DNA of 64,000 nt, from positions 483,932 to 547,931 of the forward strand of contig NZ_PKMC01000001.1 in NCBI RefSeq assembly GCF_002849225.1, in the 5' to 3' direction. Positions 23,918 through 33,592 of this stretch are shown here, one piece after another (position 1 is the stretch's first letter; every line of letters starts with the position of its first letter). The stretch comes from Actinomyces sp. UMB0138 (GTDB lineage Bacteria; Bacillota; Negativicutes; Veillonellales; Veillonellaceae). Below the pieces are notes generated by a model. The model searched no databases. It was not told the origin of the DNA and saw nothing but the letters and a program-made list of their open reading frames with translations. The position numbers were made by a program, and so were the translations under genes.

Positions 23918-25117
23918 GTGGCTACGTTGTTCAGAAGGTCTAAAAAACGTGGGCTGTCCCAAGATGAGGGGCCGGCTCAGGTAGATAAACGCACAAAAAA
24001 TCTGACGCGGCGACTCGAAGAAGGCGCTATTGCGGTAATTAACCATGCCGATATCGATAGGGTGGCCGCCGAGGCTCTTGTGAATGCCCGGCCTGTGGCG
24101 GTGTTGAACGCAGCTAAGTCGACTACCGGGCGTTATCCCAATATGGGGCCTGGAATCATCCTTGAGGCAGGGATAACACTAATTGACGATCTCGGTACAG
24201 ACGTCATGCAGGTCCGGGAGGGGACCGTCCTAACGCTGAAGGATAACGAGGTCTACTCTGGTGGGAAGCTGGTCGCTGCGGGCGTGAAGCAGACTGCCGA
24301 GACAAATAAGAATGCCATGGAAGAAGCACGCTCAGGACTGTCCGTGCAGATCGAAGCATTCGCTGCCAACACTATGGAATATCTGCGTCGTGAACGGGAG
24401 CTCCTCCTCGACGGGGTAGGTGTGCCAGAGGTCAGGACTAAGCTGGACGGCCGGCAGGTGCTTATCGTGGTGCGCGGTTACAACTACAAAGAAGACTTGC
24501 GTTCGCTGAAACCTTATATTCGCGAGTACAAGCCCGTCCTTGTTGGTGTGGACGGAGGTGCCGACGCGATCCGTGAAGAGGGCTACAAGCCAGATATGAT
24601 CATCGGAGACATGGACTCCGTCAGTGATGAGGCATTGCGCTGTGGTGCCGAGATCGTGGTGCATGCTTACAAGGATGGGCGCGCGCCAGGCACTGAACGT
24701 CTAGATCGCCAAGGAATCGATTACATTACCTTCCCTGCCACGGGCACGTCTGAAGACGTAGCGATGCTGCTTGCTGATGACAAGGGAGCCGAACTTATTG
24801 TTGCTTTAGGCACCCATGCCACCCTGGTTGAATTCTTGGATAAGGGGCGCGCCGGTATGGCGTCGACGTTCCTTACCAGGCTGCGGGTGGGTTCTAAGTT
24901 GGTTGATGCAAAGGGTGTTTCCAAGTTGTATCAGCCGAAAGTCTCGAATAGGCAGGCTATCCTCTTCGCCCTGGTGGGCATAGCATCTGTACTAATTGCT
25001 CTAGCTGTAACTCCCGCGGGCCAGACCTTCTACGGGGTAATTGGGCTATACCTATCTCGGCTATGGGCAACTATTACCGGGGCAAATGGCTTCGGACCTA
25101 TCTATCCGTTCACATAA
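23918..25117 (+). CDS. steA: SteA, cell-division-associated membrane protein
   Basis: This 399-residue protein resembles the M. tuberculosis Rv1697/Corynebacterium SteA family. The central part (about 170-330) is a thiamine-pyrophosphokinase-like domain with VGVDGGADAIREEGYKPD and IIGDMDSVSD. A hydrophobic segment at about 345-385 anchors it in the membrane. In corynebacteria SteA and SteB act together at the division site and influence envelope integrity. Translation starts at GTG 23918, directly before steB. Confidence 0.88.
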   Translation: MATLFRRSKKRGLSQDEGPAQVDKRTKNLTRRLEEGAIAVINHADIDRVAAEALVNARPVAVLNAAKSTTGRYPNMGPGIILEAGITLIDDLGTDVMQVREGTVLTLKDNEVYSGGKLVAAGVKQTAETNKNAMEEARSGLSVQIEAFAANTMEYLRRERELLLDGVGVPEVRTKLDGRQVLIVVRGYNYKEDLRSLKPYIREYKPVLVGVDGGADAIREEGYKPDMIIGDMDSVSDEALRCGAEIVVHAYKDGRAPGTERLDRQGIDYITFPATGTSEDVAMLLADDKGAELIVALGTHATLVEFLDKGRAGMASTFLTRLRVGSKLVDAKGVSKLYQPKVSNRQAILFALVGIASVLIALAVTPAGQTFYGVIGLYLSRLWATITGANGFGPIYPFT

Positions 25118-25128
25118 GAGGTTGAATC

Positions 25129-26061
25129 TTGATTGATTTTCGCTACCACCTAGTCTCACTGATGGCGGTTCTGATCGCCTTGACCTTAGGCGTGGTCTTG
25201 GGGGCAGGTCCACTGCAGGGGCCCCTTTCTTCCGCGCTTACTGGGCAGGTAAACCGCCTCACAGAACAGCAGGCAACACTAAACCAGCAGCTATCTGAGG
25301 CTCACACTGCGGTTCGGAACTCCGACGCTTACGTGAACGGCTTAGCTGCAGCGGTGCTGCCCGGATCGTTGAAGGATCAGAAGGTTGGCCTAATCGTTCT
25401 TCCCGGCACTGAGGCCGACGACGTTAAGGCAGTTTCTGACAAGCTGGCGCAGTCCGGTGCCAGTGTTGTCGGGCAGCTCTCTCTAGAAGCTGATTGGTTC
25501 ACCCAGGCCAGGGAGTCCTACAGGAAGTCTTTGGTCTCTTCTATTTCCTCCTATCTGGAGGCTGCTCCTGGTGGGAGCGCAACCACAGGAACGATCATGG
25601 GAGCAGGGGCGGTACAGCTACTTACCACTCCGGGCGACAAATCCAGTGCGTTGGCCGAAATTCTGACCTCGAAGTCGGCCCCCTTGGTAACGGTTACTAA
25701 GGCCGCTTCGGAGCCGGCGAAATCTGTAGTCGTAATTGGTCCGCGTAGTGACAAGGATGGTTCGAAGGAGCAGAAGAAGGAATCTCAGGGCTACAGTGAT
25801 GACGCTGTTACGGGGCTTGCACAGTCTGTAGCCAAGGCGCCAGAGGGCGGAGTCCTTACAGGCAGTGCTGAGGCGGAGGAATCATTGATTGCGAAGGTGC
25901 GCGCAGGAGGCGTATCCGTTGCGACTGTGGATTCGATCGGCCAGATCAGTGCTGCTGTGTCTACCCCGCTTGCTCTAGCGGCCGCCAAGGCTGGACACCC
26001 CGGAGCCTTCGGGTTCCAAACCGGTGCGGATAAGCCTATTCCTGACGTGAAAGCCAAGTGA
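25129..26061 (+). CDS. steB: SteB / MctB-type outer envelope protein
   Basis: This 310-residue protein starts IDFRYHLVSLMAVLIALTLG, a diagnostic N-terminus of the Rv1698/SteB (also called MctB, copper transporter) family. One transmembrane segment (about 8-27) is followed by a coiled coil (about 38-65) and an extracytoplasmic domain. The initiation codon is TTG 25129. It partners SteA in corynebacterial cell division; a role in copper tolerance was proposed for the mycobacterial homologue. Its TGA overlaps the next ATG. Confidence 0.87.
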   Translation: MIDFRYHLVSLMAVLIALTLGVVLGAGPLQGPLSSALTGQVNRLTEQQATLNQQLSEAHTAVRNSDAYVNGLAAAVLPGSLKDQKVGLIVLPGTEADDVKAVSDKLAQSGASVVGQLSLEADWFTQARESYRKSLVSSISSYLEAAPGGSATTGTIMGAGAVQLLTTPGDKSSALAEILTSKSAPLVTVTKAASEPAKSVVVIGPRSDKDGSKEQKKESQGYSDDAVTGLAQSVAKAPEGGVLTGSAEAEESLIAKVRAGGVSVATVDSIGQISAAVSTPLALAAAKAGHPGAFGFQTGADKPIPDVKAK

Positions 26062-26891
26062 TGAAGCAGAGGCTTCTTGGCTTGGCGCTAGGTGGTGCGG
26101 CAGCCTATCTGACACAAAAGTTGCTCCCGGAGTCAGAGTCGTGGATCAGGCAGAATTTTGTCGGTAAGCCCGTCTCACTTAGAGGAGGCGTTGCCAGCGC
26201 CATCACGGCTACTGCGTGTTCCGCAGTGACTATCCTTGCCAGTCCTCGTATCGGTCTTGCCGCTACAGCGTTGAGCGCTGTCTCCGCGGGCGCCGGCTAT
26301 TTCGACGATATGGATCAGGGACGCCACGACGGGGATCATACTGCCAAAGGGCTTGGGGGACACCTCGGAGCCCTGCGTGAAGGGCACGTTAGCAGCGGGC
26401 TAATAAAGCTGGGATCTATTGGGGCGGCGTCAGCAGTCGCCGCAACTGTCCTGCCTCATCGCAGGGGGATGCTGGGATGCGCTGACTGGGTTGCAGGTAC
26501 AGTTCTGCTTGCTGGCGGAACAAACATGATAAACCTGCTGGATCTGCGTCCCGTTCGTGCTCGTAAGGCAGTTCTAGCCACCTCTATCCCCACACTGCTT
26601 GCTCGGGGTGACGCGAGCATCATCGGGGCAGCAGCGACTGCTGCAGCTGCCGGAGGGTTTAGCGACGACGGACGAGGTAAGACGATGCTAGGGGACACCG
26701 GTGCAAATTCGCTTGGTGCGTTAGCTTCGTTTGGAGTTGGGCTCGCAATGCCGCTTACTGGCCGGTACGCTGCGGCTGCTTTGCTGGTGGCGGCGACTCT
26801 CGCTTCGGAGAAAATTAGTTTTTCGGAAGTAATTGCAAACAGTACAATTCTGAGCCGTATCGACGCATGGGGTCGCCCCGATGGGGTTTAG
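26061..26891 (+). CDS. MraY/WecA-like polyprenyl-phosphate sugar-phosphate transferase homologue
   Basis: This multi-spanning membrane protein has 276 residues and three recognisable transferase motifs. GYFDDMDQ corresponds to the Asp-Asp loop, NMINLLDLRP to the NxxNxxDG loop, and MLGDTGANSLGA to the phosphate-loop Asp of MraY/WecA enzymes. It is shorter than MraY (about 330-360), and I see no C-terminal His-rich HxxH/HHHFE motif, so activity and substrate are uncertain. It starts at ATG 26061 (TGATG with steB), with an alternative GTG one codon upstream. Its neighbours (steAB, MurJ-like, GT4) suggest lipid-linked envelope precursor work. Confidence 0.72.
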   Translation: MKQRLLGLALGGAAAYLTQKLLPESESWIRQNFVGKPVSLRGGVASAITATACSAVTILASPRIGLAATALSAVSAGAGYFDDMDQGRHDGDHTAKGLGGHLGALREGHVSSGLIKLGSIGAASAVAATVLPHRRGMLGCADWVAGTVLLAGGTNMINLLDLRPVRARKAVLATSIPTLLARGDASIIGAAATAAAAGGFSDDGRGKTMLGDTGANSLGALASFGVGLAMPLTGRYAAAALLVAATLASEKISFSEVIANSTILSRIDAWGRPDGV

Positions 26892-28527
26892 GCGCTCCCT
26901 GCCCCAGCTACTTGGGGCTGTGGGCCTCATTTCGGGGCTCACCCTGGTAGCGCGTGTTTTTGGTTTTATCCGTTGGTTCGCCCAGTTTGCCTGGGTAGGA
27001 CAGGGAGAAACCGCAAACGCATATGCCTCAGCTAATCAGATCCCCAATATCATTTATGAAGTAGCTGCTGGTGGGGCGCTGGCGGGGATAACGATCCCAC
27101 TGCTAGCAGCGCCGCTCGCAAAGGCAATGAAGGCAGACATAGATCGAATCGCGTCCTCCTTGCTAACCGCCTGTCTGGTCCTACTGATTCCTATCGGCGC
27201 ATTGATAGCTTTAGGGGCGCCTGCTATCGCGACGTTGTTGCCCGCCCCCGTTGGTAGTAACGCGCATGCCCAGCAGCTGCTGTTGACTCTGTTCCTCAGG
27301 GTGTTTGCCGTCCAAATACCGTTGTACGGCATATCGGTCGTATTAACCGGGGTGCTGCAGGCCCACAAGAAATTTTTCTGGCCGGCTTTCGCTCCCCTGC
27401 TGTCCTCATTGGTGGTAATAGCCACATACGCCCTGTACGGGGCCAACCAAGGAGCAGCGGATAGCGCGAGCCAGGTAGGGGCAGAAGCCATAAATATTCT
27501 TGCCTGGGGGACAACCGCTGGGGTGGCGGCCTTATCGCTGCCTCTATTTATTCCGGTAGCCAAACTCGGAGTGCGGTTGCGCCCACGACTCGCACTCTCC
27601 CATGCAGAGGTACATAGGGCGATCGCGCTCGGTTCTGCGGGAGTTGGCGCGCTACTGGCCCAGCAGTTCGCAGCACTCAGCGTGTTATCTCTTGCCAGGG
27701 CATACGGAGACGTCGGCACTGTTGCCATCTACCAGTACACGCAAGCAGTTTATATGCTGCCTTATGCCGTTCTTGCGGTTCCGGTGGCGACTGCGGTTTT
27801 TCCTGATTTAGCGCGGGCAGCTGCCCGCCCTCACAGGGAGGGCTTCGCAAGTGCGACTAGGAAATCGACATCTACGGTGTGTGCAATAGCAGTTGTCGGC
27901 ACAGGACTGCTCGTCGCAGGTGCGAAACCGGTGGCGAGGATATTCGAAATTCTAAAGCCTGTGCCTGGAATGTCGCCCTCGCTAGTAGCCCTGGCTCCCG
28001 GAATCGTAGGGTTCGCGCTGATTTTCCATCTGAGTAGGGTGTTCTACGCAATTGACAGAGGCAAAATTGCTGTTTCAGCCAGCGCTGCAGGCTGGGTTAT
28101 AGCTGCCCTAGGCTCGTGGGGATTTTGTGCGCTCTTGGCTCCCGATGGGGCAGATGGTCCTATGACCCTATTGGCGCTGTCCTTGGGGTCTTCGGTGGGC
28201 ATGAGCGTAGCTGGGGGTGGGCTCCTGTATGGGCTTAGGCAAATCGGGCTAGCTAGCGAGGCAAAACAATCTTTACTTGTCCTAGGAAAATGTGGCGTCG
28301 TTGTGGCAGGCGGCTCATGGCTTGCTTGGCTACTGCAGGTGCCGATACTGCGGGTACTTCCAGGTATATCCGGTACGCTGGTTGCGGGCATTGTTGGCCT
28401 TGCGGTTATAGCGGTAGCTGCGGTGCCAGCTGTCAGAGTCGTAAAAAGAGGGATGCGCAATGAGGATCTTGCAGCTAATGGCCAGAGCCGGCGGCGGGGT
28501 ACCGGCGCACGTAAGACAGATTGTTGA
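26881..28527 (+). CDS. MurJ/MviN-like lipid flippase
   Basis: This 548-residue polytopic MOP-superfamily protein resembles MurJ. It begins with a first helix and the conserved LVARVFGFIRWFAQFAWVG stretch, then QIPNIIYEVAAGGALAG, typical of MurJ. About 14 hydrophobic segments are visible. MurJ proteins flip lipid II; which lipid-linked substrate this copy moves is open, because it is paired with a non-canonical MraY-like gene. It overlaps the upstream gene by 11 bases and the downstream glycosyltransferase by 68 bases. Confidence 0.82.
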   Translation: MGFRRSLPQLLGAVGLISGLTLVARVFGFIRWFAQFAWVGQGETANAYASANQIPNIIYEVAAGGALAGITIPLLAAPLAKAMKADIDRIASSLLTACLVLLIPIGALIALGAPAIATLLPAPVGSNAHAQQLLLTLFLRVFAVQIPLYGISVVLTGVLQAHKKFFWPAFAPLLSSLVVIATYALYGANQGAADSASQVGAEAINILAWGTTAGVAALSLPLFIPVAKLGVRLRPRLALSHAEVHRAIALGSAGVGALLAQQFAALSVLSLARAYGDVGTVAIYQYTQAVYMLPYAVLAVPVATAVFPDLARAAARPHREGFASATRKSTSTVCAIAVVGTGLLVAGAKPVARIFEILKPVPGMSPSLVALAPGIVGFALIFHLSRVFYAIDRGKIAVSASAAGWVIAALGSWGFCALLAPDGADGPMTLLALSLGSSVGMSVAGGGLLYGLRQIGLASEAKQSLLVLGKCGVVVAGGSWLAWLLQVPILRVLPGISGTLVAGIVGLAVIAVAAVPAVRVVKRGMRNEDLAANGQSRRRGTGARKTDC

Positions 28528-29515
28528 CCTGCTGACTGATGCAGGCCACAGTGTGCTAGTTGCTGGGCCGGCTGACACTGTTTGTCGATTCCCGGATCGA
28601 GCCGAGGTTGAGATCGGCTCTTCTCCCTCTAAATATGACCTGAGGGCAATCCGGAAAATATCCCAGCTAGCAGCTGAATTTGACGTGGTGCACGCCCATG
28701 GGTTGCGAGCTGGAGCTCTGGCGTGTCTGGCGGATACCGGCGCCGCGAAAGTGGTTGTAACTCTGCACAACAAGCCGGTTGGGCCAAGGGCCGTCAGCCT
28801 TGTAGGAAGTGTTCTGTTACGAATTATTGCTGCCAAAGCAGACACGGTCTTAGGGGTTAGCCCAGATCTTGTCGAGTGGGCTACCTCTGCGCATGCTCAG
28901 CGGAGCGAACTTGCTTTAGTGCCTGCGCCATCAAGAGGGATTGGGAAAGCACAGCGGTTCTTGGATGCCACGGGTCTTGGCAACACTCCGATTATTTTGC
29001 AGGTGGCTCGCCTTAGCGTGCAGAAGGGGTTGGACTTGTTCCTTGCGGCTTTGCATCGGGTAGATGTGCCGTACCAGGCTGTGATCATTGGCGACGGCCC
29101 CGAATACAGTCGGCTTGCAAAGCTTGCCGAAGGTGCAGATGTCCATTTCCTCGGACGGCGGGACGACATCGCCGACGCGCTGGCAGCTGCGAGTGTTTTC
29201 GTCTCTACCGCGGTCTGGGAAGGACAACCGGTAGCCATCCAAGAAGCCCTGATTTCGGGCGTGCCCGTAGTGGCAACCGACGTGGGGGGAACCAGTGTGG
29301 TGACGGGCAAAGACGGCGCGTTGTTGGTTCCTAGAGATCCTGATCAGATTGCCGATGCGATAACCTCTCTGCTTCAAGATGCTGCCAAGCGAGCGAGCGC
29401 TGCCAAACGGGCACGCGCCGCTGCTTCCAGACTGCCCAGTCCTGCCCAAGTTCTCGATTCCCTACTCAGAATTTATAGTCTTAATAGATCTGCCCCAAGA
29501 CGCGCAGAAAGGTAG
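28460..29515 (+). CDS. GT4-family glycosyltransferase
   Basis: This 351-residue GT-B glycosyltransferase has the N-terminal MRILQLMARAGGGVPAHVRQ, a VHAHGLRAG motif, LQVARLSVQKGLDLFL, GDGPEY, and the C-terminal nucleotide-sugar-binding stretch EGQPVAIQEALISGVPVVATDVGG characteristic of GT4. The acceptor is unknown. Its start lies 68 bases inside the MurJ-like gene in another frame, an unusually long overlap. A lipid-linked precursor is a plausible acceptor from context. Confidence 0.87.
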   Translation: MRILQLMARAGGGVPAHVRQIVDLLTDAGHSVLVAGPADTVCRFPDRAEVEIGSSPSKYDLRAIRKISQLAAEFDVVHAHGLRAGALACLADTGAAKVVVTLHNKPVGPRAVSLVGSVLLRIIAAKADTVLGVSPDLVEWATSAHAQRSELALVPAPSRGIGKAQRFLDATGLGNTPIILQVARLSVQKGLDLFLAALHRVDVPYQAVIIGDGPEYSRLAKLAEGADVHFLGRRDDIADALAAASVFVSTAVWEGQPVAIQEALISGVPVVATDVGGTSVVTGKDGALLVPRDPDQIADAITSLLQDAAKRASAAKRARAAASRLPSPAQVLDSLLRIYSLNRSAPRRAER

Positions 29516-29520
29516 AACAG

Positions 29521-30153
29521 ATGCTCAGCGACGCTGCAGAACAAAAGCGGGTACTCGAGTCCTCGCGCCCCTGGCAGGGAGCTGTCTTCGGCATTCGCAC
29601 CGATTCAGTCGACTTTGGGGATGTGATCGCGAAACGAGACTATCTAGATCACCCGGGAGCTGTTTGCATCGTCGCACTTAGGAATGAGTCAGATCCAGAA
29701 ATCTGTTTGATAAAACAGTACCGCCACCCGATCCGGGCGACACTTTGGGAAATTCCTGCCGGGCTTACCGACGTGGAGGGGGAGACCTTGCTAGAGGCGG
29801 CGAAACGCGAGCTGGCAGAGGAAGTCGGTTTGGCGGCATCGCAATGGGACACCCTTGTGGATCTGTTTTCCTCGCCTGGATGTTCCAATGAGCGGCTTAG
29901 AGTGTTTCTTGCTAGAGGCATTAGTTCCTGTCCGGCTCCTGAGGGGTTTGTCAAGGAGGCTGAGGAAGCGGAGCTAGAGCTTCGGTGGGTAAAACTTACC
30001 GAGGTGCTCCAGGAGATTTTCAGTGGATCTATTCACAATCCTTCAACTGTGACTGGAGTGCTTGCTGCCTCCGCTGCTGTCGAAGGCGGGTTTCAAAATC
30101 TCCGCAGCCCAGATGATAGATGGTGCCTATCAAGAGATTCGCTGCAAGAGTAA
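29521..30153 (+). CDS. NUDIX hydrolase, ADP-ribose pyrophosphatase type
   Basis: This 210-residue protein carries a Nudix box spanning GLTDVEGETLLEAAKRELAE followed by EVGL. The one-residue longer first spacer also occurs in the M. tuberculosis ADP-ribose pyrophosphatase Rv1700, found at the same place relative to steAB. QYRHPIRATLWEIPAG and SSPGCSNERLRVFLA match the ADPRase subfamily. It likely hydrolyses ADP-ribose to AMP and ribose-5-phosphate. It is the last gene of the long operon that begins at 18299. Confidence 0.88.
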   Translation: MLSDAAEQKRVLESSRPWQGAVFGIRTDSVDFGDVIAKRDYLDHPGAVCIVALRNESDPEICLIKQYRHPIRATLWEIPAGLTDVEGETLLEAAKRELAEEVGLAASQWDTLVDLFSSPGCSNERLRVFLARGISSCPAPEGFVKEAEEAELELRWVKLTEVLQEIFSGSIHNPSTVTGVLAASAAVEGGFQNLRSPDDRWCLSRDSLQE

Positions 30154-30231
30154 ATATTAAACGGAAGTGTTGCGAAAATACGATAGGATGGCAGCAAGGA
30201 AGTCGGAGGCGATCTTAAGGGGGTGCAGGTA

Positions 30232-30930
30232 ATGACGGACTCACTCAAAGAAGAACCTACCCGACAGGCAGTGCTTGACCTCATAGTCGAGAAGGGGCCC
30301 GTTACCGCTACTGTTCTGGCGAAGGTGCTAGACCTGACCACGGCTGCCGTGAGGCGTCACATTGGGGCATTGGAAGATGCTGGGTTAATTGTCGAGTATG
30401 ACGGATCAAAGCCCGGAAAGCGTGGCAGGGGGAGGCCGGCGCGTTATTACGTTGCCACTCGCAGTGGTCATGACACTCTTCCTGAGGATTACTCCGAACT
30501 CGCTTCTAGAGCGCTGAGCTTTATTGAACAGACTTCAGGCGAACAGGCGGTAGCGGACTTTGCTGCTGCCCGGTCGCGTGACATTGAGCGAAAATATGCT
30601 CCCGCAGTTCGAGCCGCTCCAGACGACCCCCGGTCTAAGGCTATGGCTTTGGCGGACGCCCTCACTGAGGACGGCTACGCTGCCACAGTGCGCGAGGTCG
30701 GTAGTGGAGGGTATGCTGTTCAGCTGTGCCAGGGGCACTGCCCGGTACAGGATGTTGCAGGGCACTTCCCGCAACTTTGCGAGGCCGAAACGCAGGCTTT
30801 TGCGCGGTTGTTAGGAGTCCACGTGCAGCGTCTGGCAACCTTGGCTGGTGGGGAGCACGTGTGTACCACGTCGGTCCCCGTCGCTATGCCAAGAATGCGG
30901 CCAGGTTTGTCGCAGCAAAGGCATAAGTGA
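30232..30930 (+). CDS. sufR: SufR-type iron-sulfur winged-helix repressor of the suf operon
   Basis: This 232-residue regulator has an N-terminal winged helix ([20 protein letters not shown], then [19 protein letters not shown] and a GRGRPARYY wing). Its C-terminal half has cysteines in [16 protein letters not shown] and GEHVCTTS, suitable for a 4Fe-4S cluster as in SufR. It heads the suf operon and likely represses it when clusters are plentiful. I chose ATG 30232 (AAGGGGG seven bases before) over GTG 30223. A possible -10 TAGGAT lies at 30184. It ends 26 bases before sufB. Confidence 0.9.
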   Translation: MTDSLKEEPTRQAVLDLIVEKGPVTATVLAKVLDLTTAAVRRHIGALEDAGLIVEYDGSKPGKRGRGRPARYYVATRSGHDTLPEDYSELASRALSFIEQTSGEQAVADFAAARSRDIERKYAPAVRAAPDDPRSKAMALADALTEDGYAATVREVGSGGYAVQLCQGHCPVQDVAGHFPQLCEAETQAFARLLGVHVQRLATLAGGEHVCTTSVPVAMPRMRPGLSQQRHK

Positions 30931-30956
30931 GGGTGCAGGAAATAGGGAAGGAAACT

Positions 30957-32405
30957 ATGACAACGTCACCTCCAGTAGGCTCGTCGGCTGCTAAAGAGGC
31001 AGCGGACGAGGCGATCATTAACTCTATTGGGGCTTATGAATACGGCTGGCATGATTCCGACGCCGCCGGATCAGTAGCGAAGCGAGGGCTGGATGCCGAC
31101 GTGGTTCGCTACATCTCGAAGGCGAAGAACGAGCCAGAGTGGATGTTGAAACGACGTTTGAAGGCATATAAGACTTTCGAACGGAAGCCAATTCCCACTT
31201 GGGGTCCGGACCTTTCGAACTTGGACATGGACCAGATCAAGTATTTCGTCCGTTCAACTGAAAAGGTCGCCGAGTCTTGGGAGGACCTGCCCGAGGACAT
31301 TCGAAACACTTATGACAAGCTTGGGATCCCGGAGGCTGAAAAGCAGCGGCTGGTTTCCGGTGTCGCGGCCCAATACGAGTCTGAGGTGGTCTACCACCAA
31401 ATTCGCGAGGACTTGGAGCGGCAAGGTGTCATCTTCCTGGACACGGATACTGGGCTGCGTGAACACCCCGAGCTGTTCAAGGAGTATTTCGGCAAGGCAA
31501 TTCCAGCGGGCGATAACAAGTTTGCAGCCCTGAACACGGCGGTGTGGTCTGGTGGATCCTTCATCTACGTCCCGAAGGGCGTACATGTAGAGATTCCCCT
31601 GCAGGCCTATTTCCGTATTAACACCGAGAATATGGGCCAGTTCGAGCGCACCTTGATCATTGCCGACGAGGACTCCTACGTGCATTACGTAGAAGGCTGC
31701 ACGGCGCCGATCTACAAATCTGATTCTCTGCACTCCGCAATTGTGGAAATTTTCGTGCGGAAGAACGCGCGCGTTCGCTACACGACCATTCAGAACTGGT
31801 CCAATAACGTGTACAACTTGGTCACTCAGCGAGCCGTGTGCGAAGAGGGCGCGACCATGGAATGGATAGATGGCAACATCGGTTCGAAGGTCAACATGAA
31901 GTACCCATCAGTGTATTTGACGGGCGAGCATGCTAGGGGCGAGGCACTGTCTATCGCATTTGCTGGTGAGGGCCAGCACCAAGATACTGGTGCAAAGATG
32001 CTGCACCTAGCTCCACACACTTCCTCGTCTATCGTGTCCAAGTCGATTTCGAGGAACGGTGGGCGATCGTCTTACCGCGGTCTAGTCCAGGTAGACGAGA
32101 AGGCTCATGGTTCCAAGTCGTCGGTGGTATGCGATGCGTTGCTTGTTGACCAAATCTCGCGTTCTGACACCTATCCTTATGTTGACGTTCGTAACGACGA
32201 AGTCGAGATGGGGCACGAGGCGACTGTCTCTAAGGTGAGCGCTGATCAGCTCTTCTATTTGATGAGTCGTGGACTCACTGAAACTGAAGCGATGTCGCTG
32301 ATTGTTCGCGGGTTTGTTGAACCTATTGCGCGTGAACTGCCTATGGAGTACGCGCTAGAACTTAATCGTCTAATTGAACTTCAGATGGAAGGGTCGGTGG
32401 GTTAA
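30957..32405 (+). CDS. sufB: Fe-S cluster assembly scaffold SufB
   Basis: This is the scaffold subunit of the SufBCD complex, 482 residues. The conserved core includes [38 protein letters not shown] and [11 protein letters not shown] with a conserved Cys, and the C-terminal [21 protein letters not shown] shared with SufD. ATG 30957 is preceded by GGGAAGGA; the GTG at 30927 is a less likely start. No intein is present, unlike mycobacterial SufB. Confidence 0.95.
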   Translation: MTTSPPVGSSAAKEAADEAIINSIGAYEYGWHDSDAAGSVAKRGLDADVVRYISKAKNEPEWMLKRRLKAYKTFERKPIPTWGPDLSNLDMDQIKYFVRSTEKVAESWEDLPEDIRNTYDKLGIPEAEKQRLVSGVAAQYESEVVYHQIREDLERQGVIFLDTDTGLREHPELFKEYFGKAIPAGDNKFAALNTAVWSGGSFIYVPKGVHVEIPLQAYFRINTENMGQFERTLIIADEDSYVHYVEGCTAPIYKSDSLHSAIVEIFVRKNARVRYTTIQNWSNNVYNLVTQRAVCEEGATMEWIDGNIGSKVNMKYPSVYLTGEHARGEALSIAFAGEGQHQDTGAKMLHLAPHTSSSIVSKSISRNGGRSSYRGLVQVDEKAHGSKSSVVCDALLVDQISRSDTYPYVDVRNDEVEMGHEATVSKVSADQLFYLMSRGLTETEAMSLIVRGFVEPIARELPMEYALELNRLIELQMEGSVG

Positions 32406-32410
32406 CCGAA

Positions 32411-33592
32411 ATGAAGACCGATCATTCTAAAGCAGTGTTGGCTTCAGAAGGAATTAGCCAGCAGCAGTCTAAGGTCGCTTCGTCTAGGGCGGACCGCGAA
32501 TCTTCATTCGAGGTAGCAGATTTTCCTGTGCCAACTGGGCGGGAAGAGGACTGGCGTTTCACTCCGCTAGACCTGGTTTCGGAATTGTTTGACGAGAATA
32601 TCAGCGGCCCGGCACCAAAGGTCTCGATCTCCGAGGGCGATGAAGGACAGATCAAGCTCACGCACGTAGATGCGGACAAGCATCAGCCGCTCGTGGGTAA
32701 GCCAGGGGATCGAACTGCAGTCGTAGCGTGGAATGCCTCCAGGGAAGTATCGACCCTTGAGGTCGCGGAAGGTATCGAGGCCTCTAGCCCTATCGTGGCT
32801 GAAGTCGAGGGCGATTCGCTGAGCCCAGCTGCATCGCACTTGGTAATCAAGGCAGGGAAGAACTCCAGCTCGACTATGGTGCTTCGGCATTCTGGTTCAG
32901 CCTGCGTAACGCAGACTGTTGAAGTTGACGTCGCTGATGGCGCGAATCTGACATTGGTCTCGGTGCAGGAATGGGACGAGAAGTCTACTCATGCTTCGAA
33001 CCACCGCATCAGGATTGGCCGTGATGCTTCCTTGAAACACGTCGTCATTACCTTGGGTGGTAAGACGGTGCGTATCTGCTCCGATGTCGAGTACGCGGCT
33101 CCGGGTGGCGAGGTCAATATGTTGGGTGTTTATTACACGGATGCTCACCAGCATCATGAACACCGCCTATTCGTTGATCACGGACCAAAGAATTGCTACT
33201 CGCGGGTTGCCTACAAGGGCGCTCTGCAGGGTAAAGGTGCGCACTCGGTGTGGATCGGCGACGTGCTTATCGGTGCTGAGGCGTTTGGTACGGACTCCTA
33301 CGAGCTAAACCGGAACTTGGTCCTGTCCAAGGGGGCTATGGCCGACTCTGTTCCTAATCTCGAGATTGAAAACGGCGAGATCGAGGGTGCTGGGCATGCT
33401 TCGACAACTGGTCGTTTTGATGATGAGCATCTTTTCTACCTGATGAGTCGCGGCATTGACGAGGACACTGCTCGCAGGCTTGTAGTCCGAGGGTTCTTCG
33501 CGGAACTGATCAAACAGATCGGAGTACCTTCGATTGAAGAACACCTGATGGAGAAGATTGAAGAAGAACTAAATCAGGGGGAGGCACTGTAG
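32411..33592 (+). CDS. sufD: Fe-S cluster assembly protein SufD
   Basis: This 393-residue partner of SufB shares its beta-helix core and C-terminal [22 protein letters not shown] conserved His appears near the core in MLGVYYTDAHQHHEHR. The N-terminal REEDWRFTPLD motif is typical of SufD. It lies 5 bases after sufB, and its TAG stop overlaps the GTG start of the Rieske gene. Confidence 0.95.
   Translation: MKTDHSKAVLASEGISQQQSKVASSRADRESSFEVADFPVPTGREEDWRFTPLDLVSELFDENISGPAPKVSISEGDEGQIKLTHVDADKHQPLVGKPGDRTAVVAWNASREVSTLEVAEGIEASSPIVAEVEGDSLSPAASHLVIKAGKNSSSTMVLRHSGSACVTQTVEVDVADGANLTLVSVQEWDEKSTHASNHRIRIGRDASLKHVVITLGGKTVRICSDVEYAAPGGEVNMLGVYYTDAHQHHEHRLFVDHGPKNCYSRVAYKGALQGKGAHSVWIGDVLIGAEAFGTDSYELNRNLVLSKGAMADSVPNLEIENGEIEGAGHASTTGRFDDEHLFYLMSRGIDEDTARRLVVRGFFAELIKQIGVPSIEEHLMEKIEEELNQGEAL

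Noticed and set aside
27054..28845. Long minus-strand frames opposite the MurJ-like and GT4 genes
   Set aside because: They have no recognisable motifs and are explained by codon-position composition of the sense genes.
30156..30190. A sufR promoter with -10 TAGGAT at 30184
   Set aside because: The hexamer matches the rrn -10, but no acceptable -35 lies 16-19 bases upstream, so it is only mentioned in the sufR entry.
30957..32405. Possible intein in SufB, as in mycobacteria
   Set aside because: The protein is of normal length (482 residues) with an uninterrupted core.
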